DNA of 64,000 nt from Impatiens glandulifera (taxonomy: Eukaryota; Streptophyta; Magnoliopsida; Ericales; Balsaminaceae). Below are positions 51,471 to 62,730 of the stretch, piece by piece. Both the position numbers and the translations under genes were made by a program. Position 1 is the stretch's first letter. Every line of letters starts with the position of its first letter. The stretch covers positions 48,983,852 to 49,047,851 of the forward strand of contig NC_061867.1 of the NCBI RefSeq assembly GCF_907164915.1, written 5' to 3'. Below the pieces are notes generated by a model. That model ran no database searches. It was given only the letters and a program-made list of their open reading frames with translations, and was not told where the DNA came from.

Positions 51471-52799
51471 TATTTGTTATAATACATTTGGATTTGCTAG
51501 GGAAAGTATTACTTTGTCTTACATGATATAAGTATGCTTTGACTTATTTATACATGAGATGTTACCAACTTTGATTATATATGTTGAAATTATAGGCTAA
51601 TTCTTTTTCTTTTTCTTTTTTTTAATTATGATCTCTTTATTGATTTTCATGGCTCTCAATCCATAATGAATGCATTTTGTTTCGCAGGATGAAATCATGG
51701 TGGGGGTTACTATGATGCCGGTTTATGAAACTTATAAAAATAAAAATAAAATGTGGGCATGAAGAAAGATATCGGGGGATTAGGATTCGGATGACCTAAG
51801 CGAAAAAATTAAATTTATTCTTATTTTTTAATTAAGTAGTTATATTTTGTATTATATTACATAAATATAATAGGGTTGTAATATTTTTAACATAAGTATA
51901 AGTTTAGTTGTTTAAATATTAGGTTAACAAACATAGTGACATATAGATCAAATCTTGTTAGTGCTTATATTTTTGTAATTTTCTGATTTTGGGTAACCGT
52001 GGAATAGAGTGACCGCTTAATTGATCTTACCCTAAGTCCACCCCTGGGATTAGGACTATAAAAAATATTATGCCTTAGCTCGGACAATCTAACAATGATT
52101 GATTTTTCAATTGAATGTGTGATTTTCTGATTTTGTTTGACCTTAAACACTCTTTATAAATGTGTTATAGTTAAATTGATCTTACTTCATTTTTAATATG
52201 AAAGTAAATATTATATGGATTTATCTATGAGGTTATTAGTGAAGCATATTTTGGCCACCTAACCCTCAATTTGGGATAAAATATAACAACATTAAATAAT
52301 CATCAAATGCTTTGTTCTATGCAAAGTTTGCAAACTAAATTATAAATACTATCTCTATAAAATGAATTCAAATTAAAATATCAATTAAAAGTTTGGTTGC
52401 ATATTGTTCTGTCCCATTTACAAAATAGAACTTTAAACCATATTTAGTTAATTAACCCAAATAATGAGAACATTTGAAAATTCTTGTGCATATGAATTTG
52501 CTTGAACTTCTTCAAATAGTCTTTTTATATACATCCAAATTTACTTGGTATGGTATGTAGTATGAACCTCTATCAATGAAAAGAAAATATATGATTTTTA
52601 CATTGAGGTTTATTTCTTAAAATATTTTATTTTAACTATATTTATTTATTTATTTGAATAGAATAAAAAACAAAATCATTTAATAAAAAAAGAGATATTA
52701 ATGAATAAACACAAATTTATGAATAACTCGCAAATGTAACGTTCATTCATATATGATATATCAAATATCAACTATAGAGAACCATGTTAAGAAACTGGT
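51471..52799. other. Spacer with an exon-like fragment
   Basis: A pyrimidine-rich tract ending TTTCGCAG at about 51681-51688 precedes a short open segment (51689-51760) that could be an old exon, possibly the last exon of the CACTA element's protein. The rest is AT-rich. 52160-52800 resembles the downstream flank of the coiled-coil gene at 60777. Nothing else is recognised. Confidence 0.3.
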
Positions 52800-53251
52800 T
52801 TAGATCCATCAATTCATTATTTCAACTCTTCTCGATTAATCTAATCAACCATTTCAAGATCAATCTTATCTTTCTCTACAAGAAGATCATTATTCTCAAA
52901 ATCTACTTAAGTCTCAATCTCATCTAGCTTACGCTTCAAAGGATTCATCATTTCTGATTTAGCAACGCGTTTGATCGCATGTTCTATTTTCTTCTCCAAG
53001 CGATCTCCACTCTCTCTTAATGCCTTGTCTATTACCATCTCATCGCTCACATGCATATTCATGTTTGCGTTTGCGTCCTGAACCTGCTGATCTGAAAAAA
53101 GAGAGAAGACACAGCAACTTAAAGAATCCAAACGTGCATAGGCATTTCGCAAAAGGATCAATTCGGTTTGAAGAGCGTTAGATGAATTAGATTCGATTTG
53201 GACGCCTGATAGGTAAGATTCAAGAGACGCCTTCGACTTGAAGATCATAGA

Positions 53252-53595
53252 TGATGCAGCGTGCGTGGCTAGGATGAACCTTTATCAAGATTCGTTGATT
53301 CTTACGAATACCGAAAGTTGATAGATATTGAGGAAACCTCGTTTTCTGATTAATAATCTTCCCCTAACAAAGTGTTTTAAGATTCTTTTAAATACTCAAA
53401 CCCTAGCTTGCAAAAGAAATAAACAACTTTTAATAAATTGCAAAAAAACACCCGAAACTAATAAAAAATGCGATTTTGAGCCCCTAAACGTTTCCGCCCG
53501 AAAAACACTAGGCAATCGTCGAAATCTGACACTTGCGAGATATTTTCGGATGCTGCAACTTTCGCATAAACGCCTCTTCGACTCGCACCGCATCA
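53252..53595 (-). repeat. 3' LTR of the gypsy element
   Basis: 344 bp with ends TGATGC and GCATCA. It differs from the other LTR by about two substitutions and one length change in an A-run. The pol frame extends into it and stops at 53508. Confidence 0.95.
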
Positions 53596-56345
53596 TTCCC
53601 CCCAGGGTAGAAAAGATTCGTCCTCGAATCTGGAACCGCATCATCCTCATCAGAAGAAGACTCACCCACAAAAGGAACAAGATGCTTCACATTGAACACA
53701 TCAGAGGTACGCACATGGCTGGGAAGGCGTAAACGATAAGCATTGGGGTTGATCTTCTCCACAATCTCAACAGGACCAATCTTCTTAGCAGCAAGCTTGC
53801 TATATTCATGAGCTGGAAAACGATCCTTAGTCAGAATAGCCCACACAAAGTCACCAACTTCAAAATCAACAGCACGCCTTCTCGAATCAGCCTTCTCCTT
53901 GTACTTGGCAGTAGCAGCAACCAAGCGGTCATGAGTGGTCTGATGAACCTGAGCCAACTGACCAACAAAATCCGCAGCAGTGGAATGAGGACGCACCTTG
54001 CTGGGCAGCGCTAACAAATCAAGAGGAGCACGCAGAGACAGCCCGTAAATCACATGGAAAGGACTGAAACCAGTGGAGCGATTAACAGCATGATTGTGAG
54101 CAAACTCGGCCTGAGGCAGCTTCAGATCCCAAGCCTTAGGATGATCCCCAACTAAACTGCGCAGAAGGTTCCCCAAAGACCTATTAACAACTTCAGTTTG
54201 GCCATCAGTTTGCGGGTGATAGGCACTGCTAAAATTCAGCTGAGTATTAACCAAACGCCAAAGACTCCTCCAAAAGTGACTCACAAAGCGAGTGTCCCGA
54301 TCAGAAACTATGGAGGCAGGAAGTCCATGAAGGCGATACACATCCCTGAAATAAAGCTGTGCAACAGCCACAGCATCAGAGGTTTTCTTGCAGGGAATGA
54401 AATGAACCATCTTCGAGAATCGGTCAATCACCACAAAAATCGAATCAGAACCACACTGGGTACGTGGAAGCCCAAGGACAAAATCCATACTGACATCAGA
54501 CCATGGTTGAGTGGGAATAGGCAGAGGCAAGTATAACCCGGCATTAGTCGAAGCGCCCTTAGCCAACTGACAAACACGACAACGAGCAACAAAACGCCCC
54601 ACCTCTTTGCGCATCGAAGGCCAGAAATAAGAAGCTGCAAGAAGCTGGAAGGTACGATCACGCCCAACATGGCCTTCTTTGTGGAGTTCTTGAATCATCC
54701 TCAAACGCAGGCTGCAATCTGGAATGCACAGCTGCACACCGCGGAAAAGGAACCCATCCTCCAAGACAAAGTCCCTCGAATCCCCCTGTTGGATGCGAAT
54801 GAGGACCTGAGAAAAGAAAGGATCATCACGATAGAGGTCCACAAACGAATCAAAGCCGGGTACATGGACACGCATCTCCGCCAACAGCCCATGACGACGA
54901 CTCAAAGCATCAGCCACGCGATTAGACACACCAGCCTTGTGTTTAATCACAAAAGTAAACTGCTGTAAATAAGAGACCCACGAAGCATGACGATGAGAAA
55001 TCTTGTCCTGACCACCAAGATGCTTGAGGGAATCATGATCCGTATATAAGACAAACTCCCGCTGAAATAAATAATGACGCCAGTGTTTGACTGCCTGGAC
55101 AATAGCATAGAACTCAATATCATAGGTACTGAAACGAAGTTTAGCGCTAGACAGTTTCTCACTAAAATAAGCAACAGGACGCCCAGATTGGCTAAGTACA
55201 GCCCCAATACCCAATTTCGAAGCATCACAATGTAGTTCAAATGGCTGGGAAAAATCAGGAAGAACCAAAATAGGGGCTGAAGTGAGTCGGTGCTTGATCT
55301 CAACAAAGGCAGCCTCAGCATCATCCGTCTAGAAGAACTTAACCCCCTTCATACAATCAGTGATAGGAGCCGTAACACTACTGAAGTGAGGAATAAAACG
55401 CCGATAGAAGGAAGCCAAGCCATGAAAACTGCGAACTTCAGTGATCGAAGAGGGGCGGGGCCACTGATTGACAGCCAGTACCTTACTCGGGTCCACTTTC
55501 AGGCCCTCCCGAGACACCACATAACCGAGGAACTGGGTAGAATCAGTAAGAAATGTGCACTTCGAGGAAGCAGCATAGAACTTGTCACGCCGGAGAACAG
55601 ATAACACCTCACGAAGATGGGAGAGGTGTGCTACCTCGCTGTCACTGTAAATCAAGATGTCGTCGAAGTAAACGACTACAAACTTTCCAATGAAAGGGCG
55701 AAGAGCCTGGTTCATCACACGCATAAAGGTGCTAGGAGCATTCGACAGACCAAACGGCATAACCAACCACTCATATAAGCCCTCACGAGTCTTAAAGGCA
55801 GTCTTCCACTCATCACCCATGCGAATACGAATCTGATGGTATCCACTCTTGAGATCCAGTTTGCTAAACACAGAAGCACCACCCAACTGATCCAACAAGT
55901 CATCCAACTGGGGAATAGGAAACCGATAACGCACTGTAATCTTGTTGATAGCACGACTATCAATGCACATACGCCAAGACCCATCCTTTTTTGGGGTAAG
56001 AAGGGCCGGGACAGCACAGGGACTAAGGCTCTCTCGAATGTGTCCCTTAGCCAGCAAGTCCTCCACCTGTCTACGCAACTCTTCATGTTCTTTGGGACTC
56101 ATGCGGTAATGAGGACGGTTGGGTAGGGCAGCACCTGGAACCAAGTCAATGTGATGCTAGATATCACGCAAAGGAGGCAAAGCACAAGGCAGATTCTCAG
56201 GAAAAACATCTGCAAACTCCTGTAACAGCGGCTGCACTGGAATAGGCACCTCAGAACTAGCACCACAGGTAATCAGCGAACAAAATAGAGCAAACACCAT
56301 GCCAGATTCGACCATGGCGGTCTGAAAAGGACCCCGAGACAACAA
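53508..56345 (-). pseudogene. Gypsy pol: RT, RNase H, integrase (interrupted)
   Basis: One frame runs from 56345 to 53508, broken by TAG codons at about 56158 and 55330. The RT part has the [23 protein letters not shown] and YFDD motifs, with catalytic aspartates present. RNase H shows ELHCDASKLGIGAVLSQ and YTDHDSL. Integrase has an HHCC zinc site (GH ... CRVCQLAKG) and the D, D, E triad with 35 residues between the last two (SDRDTRF to QTE). The last region (KIGPVEIVEKINPNAYRL) is a GPY/F-like tail. Compared with related elements, the stops probably replace Gln and Trp codons, so the product is not functional as it stands. Confidence 0.9.
53596..53603 (-). other. Polypurine tract
   Basis: GGGGGGAA on the element's sense strand, directly next to the 3' LTR, the expected primer for plus-strand DNA synthesis. 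Confidence 0.8.
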
Positions 56346-56349
56346 GGTG

Positions 56350-57913
56350 GCAGGGGGGACGCATGATGAGTGGGGGCAGCACCCTTCTTGGGTTGATTTG
56401 GCATCAACACAATCTTGGTACCATGAAATAAGAACGTGTAGGTATTAGCACGCCCATCATGTATAACAGAATGATCAAACTGCCAAGGGCGACCAAGTAA
56501 AAGGTGACAAGCATCCATAGGAACCACATCGCAATATACAGCATCACGATAATGGGAACCAATGGAAAAATTAACAAGTACGCGCTTAGAAACTGTAACA
56601 TCCGTACCTTGACTCAGCCAGGACAGACGATAAGGCTTGGGGTGAGGTTCAGTGGACAGACCCAGCTTCGAAACTGCAACCTCAGAAATCACATTCTCAC
56701 AACTCCCAGCATCAATGATGAAGGTGCAAACTTTTCCACCGATGGTACAAGTGGAATGGAACAGATTATTACGTAACCACTCGTTGTCAGGAGCACGAGG
56801 GGTTAAACATGATCGACGAATCACCAAAAGGGGGCCAACATCACCAGAAACATACTCCTCCGCTGCCTCATCATCATAAACATCATACACTGGCGTTGAA
56901 TCTGAAGGAAGAGCAGAGTCAGGATCATCCACCTCAGTAAAAAGACCACGATTGGTGGACTTTGGGTTGCGACACTCTGCTTGGCGATGGCCAACTTCAC
57001 CACAATTGAAACAACGCAAGCCACCGGGACGTCCCTGCGGGGGGGCTGTAGTGCCGCGAGGGGGGGCTGGGGTGGGATGGGCCGGCTGGGAAGAAGAACC
57101 AATGCCACTAGTGGGGACAACCTGTTTTCCAAAGCTACCCGAACCGCGCCTGGCTAGCTGTTTCTCAGCCTGTGAAGCACGCTGATGTGCCTCAGAAACA
57201 GTCAAGGGATCAAACATATTCAAAATATCCTGCAACTGGAGGCGAAGGCCACCAATATAACGAGAAACCAACTGGAGAGGGGACTCAGACAGGTCAACAC
57301 GAGCCACAAAGGTGTAAAACTCAGTGGAATAGTCATCCACGGAACGAGAACCCTGACGAAGATTCTGGAACCGCTGGTACAGGTTACGTTCGTAATTATA
57401 TGGTAGAAACGCAGCCCCAATATGCTTCTTGAATTTGTCCCAATTCGTGAGCTTTGCCTTACCATGACGAACACGTGTCTGTTTCAACTGCTGCCACCAT
57501 GCTTGTGCACGACCATGTAAGCGGATCGTAACAAGGGGTACACGACGATCTGCAGGAACTTCCTTGAAATCCAGAATCTCTTCAACCTGAGAAAGCCAAT
57601 CAATAAACTCTTCCGGTGATAGACTACCATCGAACTTAGGGATGTCCACCCTGAAAGCCTGCTCCCAGCGATGATTGGGGCGTTCAGGGGATCGATTCCG
57701 AAGACCACCGAGAGGGTTTTCATCTGTCATCGTAACATCATCTTCAGGGTGGTGCATGTGCATAGATGCATCCATCCGTTGCGTCAACCATTCAACCTGC
57801 CGCCTCAAATCGTCGTTATCACGGCGAAACTCAGCGTTTTCACGTCGCAACTCAGCAAGGTCACCATCATCAGCACCAGGGGTAGGGTTGCGCGGCTGTC
57901 TTCGGGGCGGCAT
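56350..57913 (-). CDS. Gypsy gag and protease region
   Basis: Starts with ATG at 57913. An N-terminal coiled-coil-like stretch (residues 18-50) is followed by a retrotransposon gag domain (about 85-240), a CCHC zinc knuckle CFNCGEVGHRQAEC (301-314) for nucleic-acid binding, and a retropepsin-like protease with the DAGS active-site motif at 401-404. After about residue 520, at a run of six C on the sense strand (56352-56357), the frame changes and the rest of the 546-codon ORF is out of register. Pol continues in the next frame. The shift is in a homopolymer, so it is likely a mutation, but a programmed shift cannot be excluded. Confidence 0.88.
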
Positions 57914-57933
57914 ACCTCAGGGTCGACTGGAAA

Positions 57934-57942
57934 CTGATACCA
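57934..57942 (-). other. Primer-binding site (initiator Met tRNA)
   Basis: TGGTATCAG on the sense strand, two bases inside the 5' LTR, matches the complement of the 3' end of plant initiator methionine tRNA. Confidence 0.85.
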
Positions 57943-57944
57943 AC

Positions 57945-58290
57945 TGATGCAGCGTGCGTGGCTAGGATGAACCTTTATCAAGATTCGTTGATTCTTACGA
58001 ATACAGAAAGTTGATAGATATTGAGGAAACCTCGTTTTCTGATTAATAATCTTCCCCTAACAAAGTGTTTTAAGATTCTTTTAAATACTCAAACCCTAGC
58101 TTGCAAAAGAAATAAACAACTTTTAATAAATTGCAAAAAAAAACACCCGAAACTAATAAAAAATGCGATTTTGAGCCCCTAAACGTTTCCGCCCGAAAAA
58201 CACTAGGCAATCGTCGAAATCTGACACTTGCGAGATATTTTCGGATGCTGCAACTTTCGCATAAACGCCTCTTCGACTCGCACCGTATCA
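57945..58290 (-). repeat. 5' LTR of the gypsy element
   Basis: 346 bp, near-identical to 53252-53595. One of its differences is C to T in a CG context near the terminus. Confidence 0.95.
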
Positions 58291-58319
58291 ATAGAGATCA
58301 CAGATTTAAGCTCCTCCAT

Positions 58320-60776
58320 TGCGATTTGAGATTATATTTGGCTTCATATAACTTTAATTGAATTCCTTAAATATGCGATTTCAATGGACTTTTTACCTTT
58401 TCATTTATTTACTAATATTTATTGCTGTCTACTTTGTATTGGGAACCTATGAGTTAGGGTTTCAAACAAATTTATTTGATTGTTTTTTTAATTTTGAATA
58501 TGAGTTTAGATTAGAATGCAATACAACCCAACTCAAGTTTATATGGTTTAGTTGTATCAAAAGGTGAGATTTAATTAGGCCTTGATCAATTATGGTTATT
58601 AGGGAGTTATTATCAAAAACTGGTTGGTCTGGTTAATAATCAAAATAGGTTATTTAGGGTTTTTATTTAAGTGAAAAGTAATTTAAGATTTTGTTTAAAA
58701 CAAACAGGCCGATGATGACCATTAATGCAACTATATACAAGATCTCGAGAGGGTTATATGGAATTTGAAAGGTTTTTTTTAATTAAATAAAATTCAATGT
58801 TAAATTTCAAGAAGAAAAAAGAGGCTTCTGAACTCTTCACTATGATTTTATTTATGCAAGAAACGAGGAGACAGCTATGTTTTGTAATTATTATCTGATT
58901 GTATATAAGAAAAATTATTCTTTAAATATGAAAGTTGTATATTTATTTTTGATTTAATTCATGTTATATGGTTTCTTATTATCATTTGAACCACCTTGAA
59001 CCACCTTAGTTGATTAATAGTTATGAAATATTAATTAATTATTATCTAAAAATGAATTTAAAAGAAAAAACAAAAAAAAAAATCATGGATTAAACTAAAA
59101 TAAAATTTGATTTTTTTTTTAAAATACTAAGATTAAAAAAAAATCCATCTGAAATCAATATAGACCATGAATTGCAATGATTCTTATTCTTAGATTGTTG
59201 TTGAGTAGGTAATTCAAATTCTTCTGTAGTTAAATAAATAGTAACATTTATCTTAGAAAATTTTAAAAAAAAAAATCCAAAAATTAAAAATTAAAATTCA
59301 TTTGAAAGTCAAAATAAAGTTCAACAATCATATGAACAAACAAGTGATGAATTAAATATAATATTGAGACAATAATAATTGAAATTTTGAGGTATTAGAT
59401 CAAAGTAGAATATATATGATACAATTAAATCAATGAGTACTAAAAGACTCCAAATACTTTCATTTACTATCAATCGTAAAAGAAATAAAAATTATTCATA
59501 TAATTTGTTTTAAGATCATACTTACTTAGAGATGTCAATTCGTTAAATGTGAGTATCTAATGGTCGAGTTCGGATATTTTAAATTGGGTTTGGGGTCCGT
59601 ATCGAACATGATGAAGGAAAAAGAAGTACACGATCGATCAGGGATGGCGGGAGCCCGAAACCTAAACCCAATACTCGTGTTTATATTAATAATAAAAATA
59701 AAATATTTTTTTTTATTAATAATTAATGTAACCTTTCAAATACCTCATCATTATAAACATTAATTTAAATACACCATTTATTTTGTTATTATTACTAACT
59801 TTATTTTTTAATTTTCCACCAAAAAAAAATATTACTCTCTTAAATTCTTCATCTTCAACTTTATTTTTTTTTTAAATAAGAAAATGTTATTTATCTCTTA
59901 TATAAGTAGCCTCTTTGAAACACATTTTATTTTAATCGATAAAATAAACAAACACAATTAGTCCCTTGTCATATAGGTTCTAATTTAATTTAAATAATTT
60001 AAGCCAAATTATGTTTAGCTTTTAGGATTTAATTAATTTAATTTCATTTATTTTATGTTTAAATTGTCCGGATTGAAATATTTTTTAAAATCAAATTTGG
60101 CTCAGGATTATTTTTAAAAGTTTATAATTTTGAGTGTACAATTTTAAAAATAGTTAATTTTTATTTAATTGAAAATATTGATTAATTATATACACAAATT
60201 TAATGTACAGATAATATATAAATATTAAACAATTAAAGGAAAATATAGATATTCAATAGTGTAACTAATTTGTAAAAAATTAAATTTAAATAAAGAGAAT
60301 CCAAATAAATCAATATTGTTAAAATGATTTTTTTTTATTTCCTCCGAAAACATTTTGAATAGAAGCAAAATATCATAGCAGTTCTTTTTAGTGAAAAATA
60401 AATAGATTTAAAACTCAATTCCTTTAACTTTTATAATAATAAATGATAATGTTATGAAAAAAAAATTAAGGTGTGTAAAATTTATCTTATATATAAAATT
60501 TCCACATAAAATATAAAATTTGGGTTTATATAAAATTTACATTTAATAATTAACTGTGGATACACCCTATTCAACTTCATTCTTTCCATTATCATTTTTT
60601 TTATAATGCTTGTTAAATTTCATCTTGTATGAAAACAATTCAGGATTTTATAAATAAATTTACTTATTTGAATAGAGTAAAAGTAAAATAATTTAAAATA
60701 AAAACAAACTAAAGAAAAGTGAAAAGAAGAAGAGTGAGATATAAAAGATTTTTCTTAGACAACACTTTGATTATCA
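58320..60776. other. Intergenic region between coiled-coil genes
   Basis: 58320-58800 is the upstream region of the split gene and matches 61302-61860. The rest is AT-rich. 59525-59690 (AGAGATGTCAATTCG start, GGGTTTGGGG motifs) resembles the end of an hAT-type MITE. The ORFs at 58358-58567 and 59560-59763 are not supported as genes. Confidence 0.45.
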
Positions 60777-61301
60777 CTAAAAGAAGAAGGGTTCATATAA
60801 CATTTTCTGCAACATGATTTTCTCCCTCGATTCCTTATTATTTACTTTCTTTAATTCCTCAATTTCAAGATCATCCTTAGCTTTCTTTTCAAGGAGAGCA
60901 TTGTACTGCACCTTCAACTTCTCAAAGTCTCTTTCCGTCTCAGCATGCTTCTGTTTCAAACGATTCATCACCTCCGATTGATCATCAGCAACCCGTTTGA
61001 TCGTTTGTTCTATTTTCTTCTCCAAGCGATCTTCAAACTCTCTTATTGCCTTTCCTATTACCACCTCATCGTTCACCGGCAGATTCGCGTTTGCGTTTAC
61101 GTCCTGAACTTGCTGATCTGCAAATAGAGAGAAGACGGAGCAACTTAAGGAATCAAAACGTGCATAGGCATTTCGCAAAAGGATCAATTCTTTCTGAAGA
61201 GCGTCAGATGAATCAGAATCGATTTGGACGCCATATATGTACGATTCAAGAGATGCTTTGGAGTTGATGATCAGAGTGATACAAGATTTAAGCTCCTCCA
61301 T
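60777..61301 (-). CDS. Coiled-coil protein of unknown function (intact paralogue)
   Basis: Single-exon product of 174 residues from the ATG at 61301. Residues 13-20 hold the family block NSKASLES; 36-60 is a leucine-rich helix (ALQKELILLRNAYARFDSLS); 84-160 is a charged coiled coil ending ELKKVNNKESREK. No signal peptide or membrane segment, so probably a soluble protein that dimerises. The start is shared with the split paralogue (MEELKS), and their upstream regions are homologous over 500 bp. I do not recognise a characterised family. Confidence 0.65.
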   Translation of the reverse strand: MEELKSCITLIINSKASLESYIYGVQIDSDSSDALQKELILLRNAYARFDSLSCSVFSLFADQQVQDVNANANLPVNDEVVIGKAIREFEDRLEKKIEQTIKRVADDQSEVMNRLKQKHAETERDFEKLKVQYNALLEKKAKDDLEIEELKKVNNKESREKIMLQKMLYEPFFF

Positions 61302-62190
61302 TGCGATTTGGGATTAGGTTTAGGGTTTACTTAGATTGGTTTCTTAAATATGCGATTTCAATAAGTAATATTTATGGCTATATATATTTTGTATATGGAA
61401 GCAAGTGAAGAAGGCTCCAGAAACGAGGAGTCGGTTTCCAAAAAATATTTATAAATTTTTTTGAATTAATTTTTTTATTTATTTCTTATTCAAATATTAA
61501 TTTAGATTATAATCTAATTAAGTTTTTCATAATGAATAATGACCCAACTCGGATTAGTTGTATCAAAATGTGAGATTTAGGGGACGTTGTTCAATTATGT
61601 TTATTTAGGAGCTGTTATCAAACTTATTGTTCTTGGTTAGTTAAGAAAATAGGTTTTTTTTGGTACTTTTTGTAAGTGAAAAGACAAAATAAAAATTATA
61701 ATTTTAAGAAAAAATAATAGAGGATATATTAATTTATGTGTTATTTGAGATTTTGTTTAAATAATAAAAATCAAACTAGGCCGATGGCCATTAATATTGC
61801 AACTATATCGAGAGGATATGGAATTTGAAAGGTTAGTCAAATCCAATATTAAATTAATTGAGATTATAAGGTATTAGATGAAGTAGAATATGATACCATT
61901 AATGGGTTGCTCAAAACAACAAATATACTTAATTATGGAATAGATCATCTACATGCAAATTAACTGAAGAATAAATAAGATGAGGAGTTTTAATGATTAA
62001 TAGGGTTTTCAAATTAATAACGGATCCTTTCTTTTCGACTCAAAAGAATGATTATTTATATCAATTCAAAATAAAAGAAAAGTAAAATAACTCTTATACA
62101 TTTTATTTATATTAAATAATAATGTTCTTTCTGGTTTGACACTCATTTAATTATAGAACCAAATATATATATATTTTTTAAAGATAAGAA
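61302..62190. other. Upstream region of the coiled-coil gene
   Basis: 61302-61860 matches 58320-58800 and is likely to hold the promoter; I do not see an unambiguous TATA box. 61860-62190 is AT-rich with nothing recognised. Confidence 0.45.
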
Positions 62191-62191
62191 A

Positions 62192-62510
<319 letters not shown>

Positions 62511-62603
62511 AATTTATATTTTAAATTAACCCAAAATTTGATAAACGCGTGACATTTTAACAATATAAGTTCAACTTTTTAACTAACTAATCTATATATA
62601 TAT

Positions 62604-62722
62604 ATAATGATGCTTAATTTTTAAAGTATCCAGATTGCCGGGTCAAGAGCTGTGGTTAATTTGGATATATGTGAGAGTAAATGGATACTTGGGTCGGATT
62701 GTGGGTTGACCCGCCCATAAAA
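62604..62722 (-). mobile_element. Second SINE copy, 5' truncated
   Basis: Body and 3' end as in 62297-62510, without the tRNA-like head, again ending on a short TA tract (62591-62606). A head-like remnant (AACTTTTTAACTAACTAATC) lies at about 62570-62590. Confidence 0.6.
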
Positions 62723-62730
62723 ATTTTATC

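Larger units (their letters stand above)
53252..58290 (-). mobile_element. Ty3/gypsy LTR retrotransposon (5.04 kb)
   Basis: Transcribed on the - strand. LTRs at 53252-53595 and 57945-58290, primer-binding site, polypurine tract, and gag-protease-RT-RNaseH-integrase order are all present. It is flanked by ATAGA (53247-53251 and 58291-58295). The order RT-RNaseH-integrase is that of Ty3/gypsy. No chromodomain is evident after the integrase. The clade is not assigned. One frameshift and two stops interrupt the pol frame. Confidence 0.95.
52800..58319 (-). pseudogene. Coiled-coil gene split by a retrotransposon
   Basis: The 5' end (ATG at 58319, MEELKSVIS) lies on the right side of the LTR element. 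The rest (from 53248 down to 52907, including KSKASLES, the QQVQDAN segment and an EKKIEHAIKRVA coiled coil) lies on the left. The two parts are in frame across the 5-bp duplicated target. Independently, the 3' part has an early stop at 52907 with a degenerate continuation to about 52830, so it would already have been shortened relative to the paralogue at 60777-61301. Its upstream region (58320-58800) matches that of the paralogue. Confidence 0.85.

Noticed and set aside
53328..57937. Many plus-strand ORFs of 60-134 codons opposite gag and pol
   Set aside because: Shadows of the GC-richer retrotransposon coding strand.
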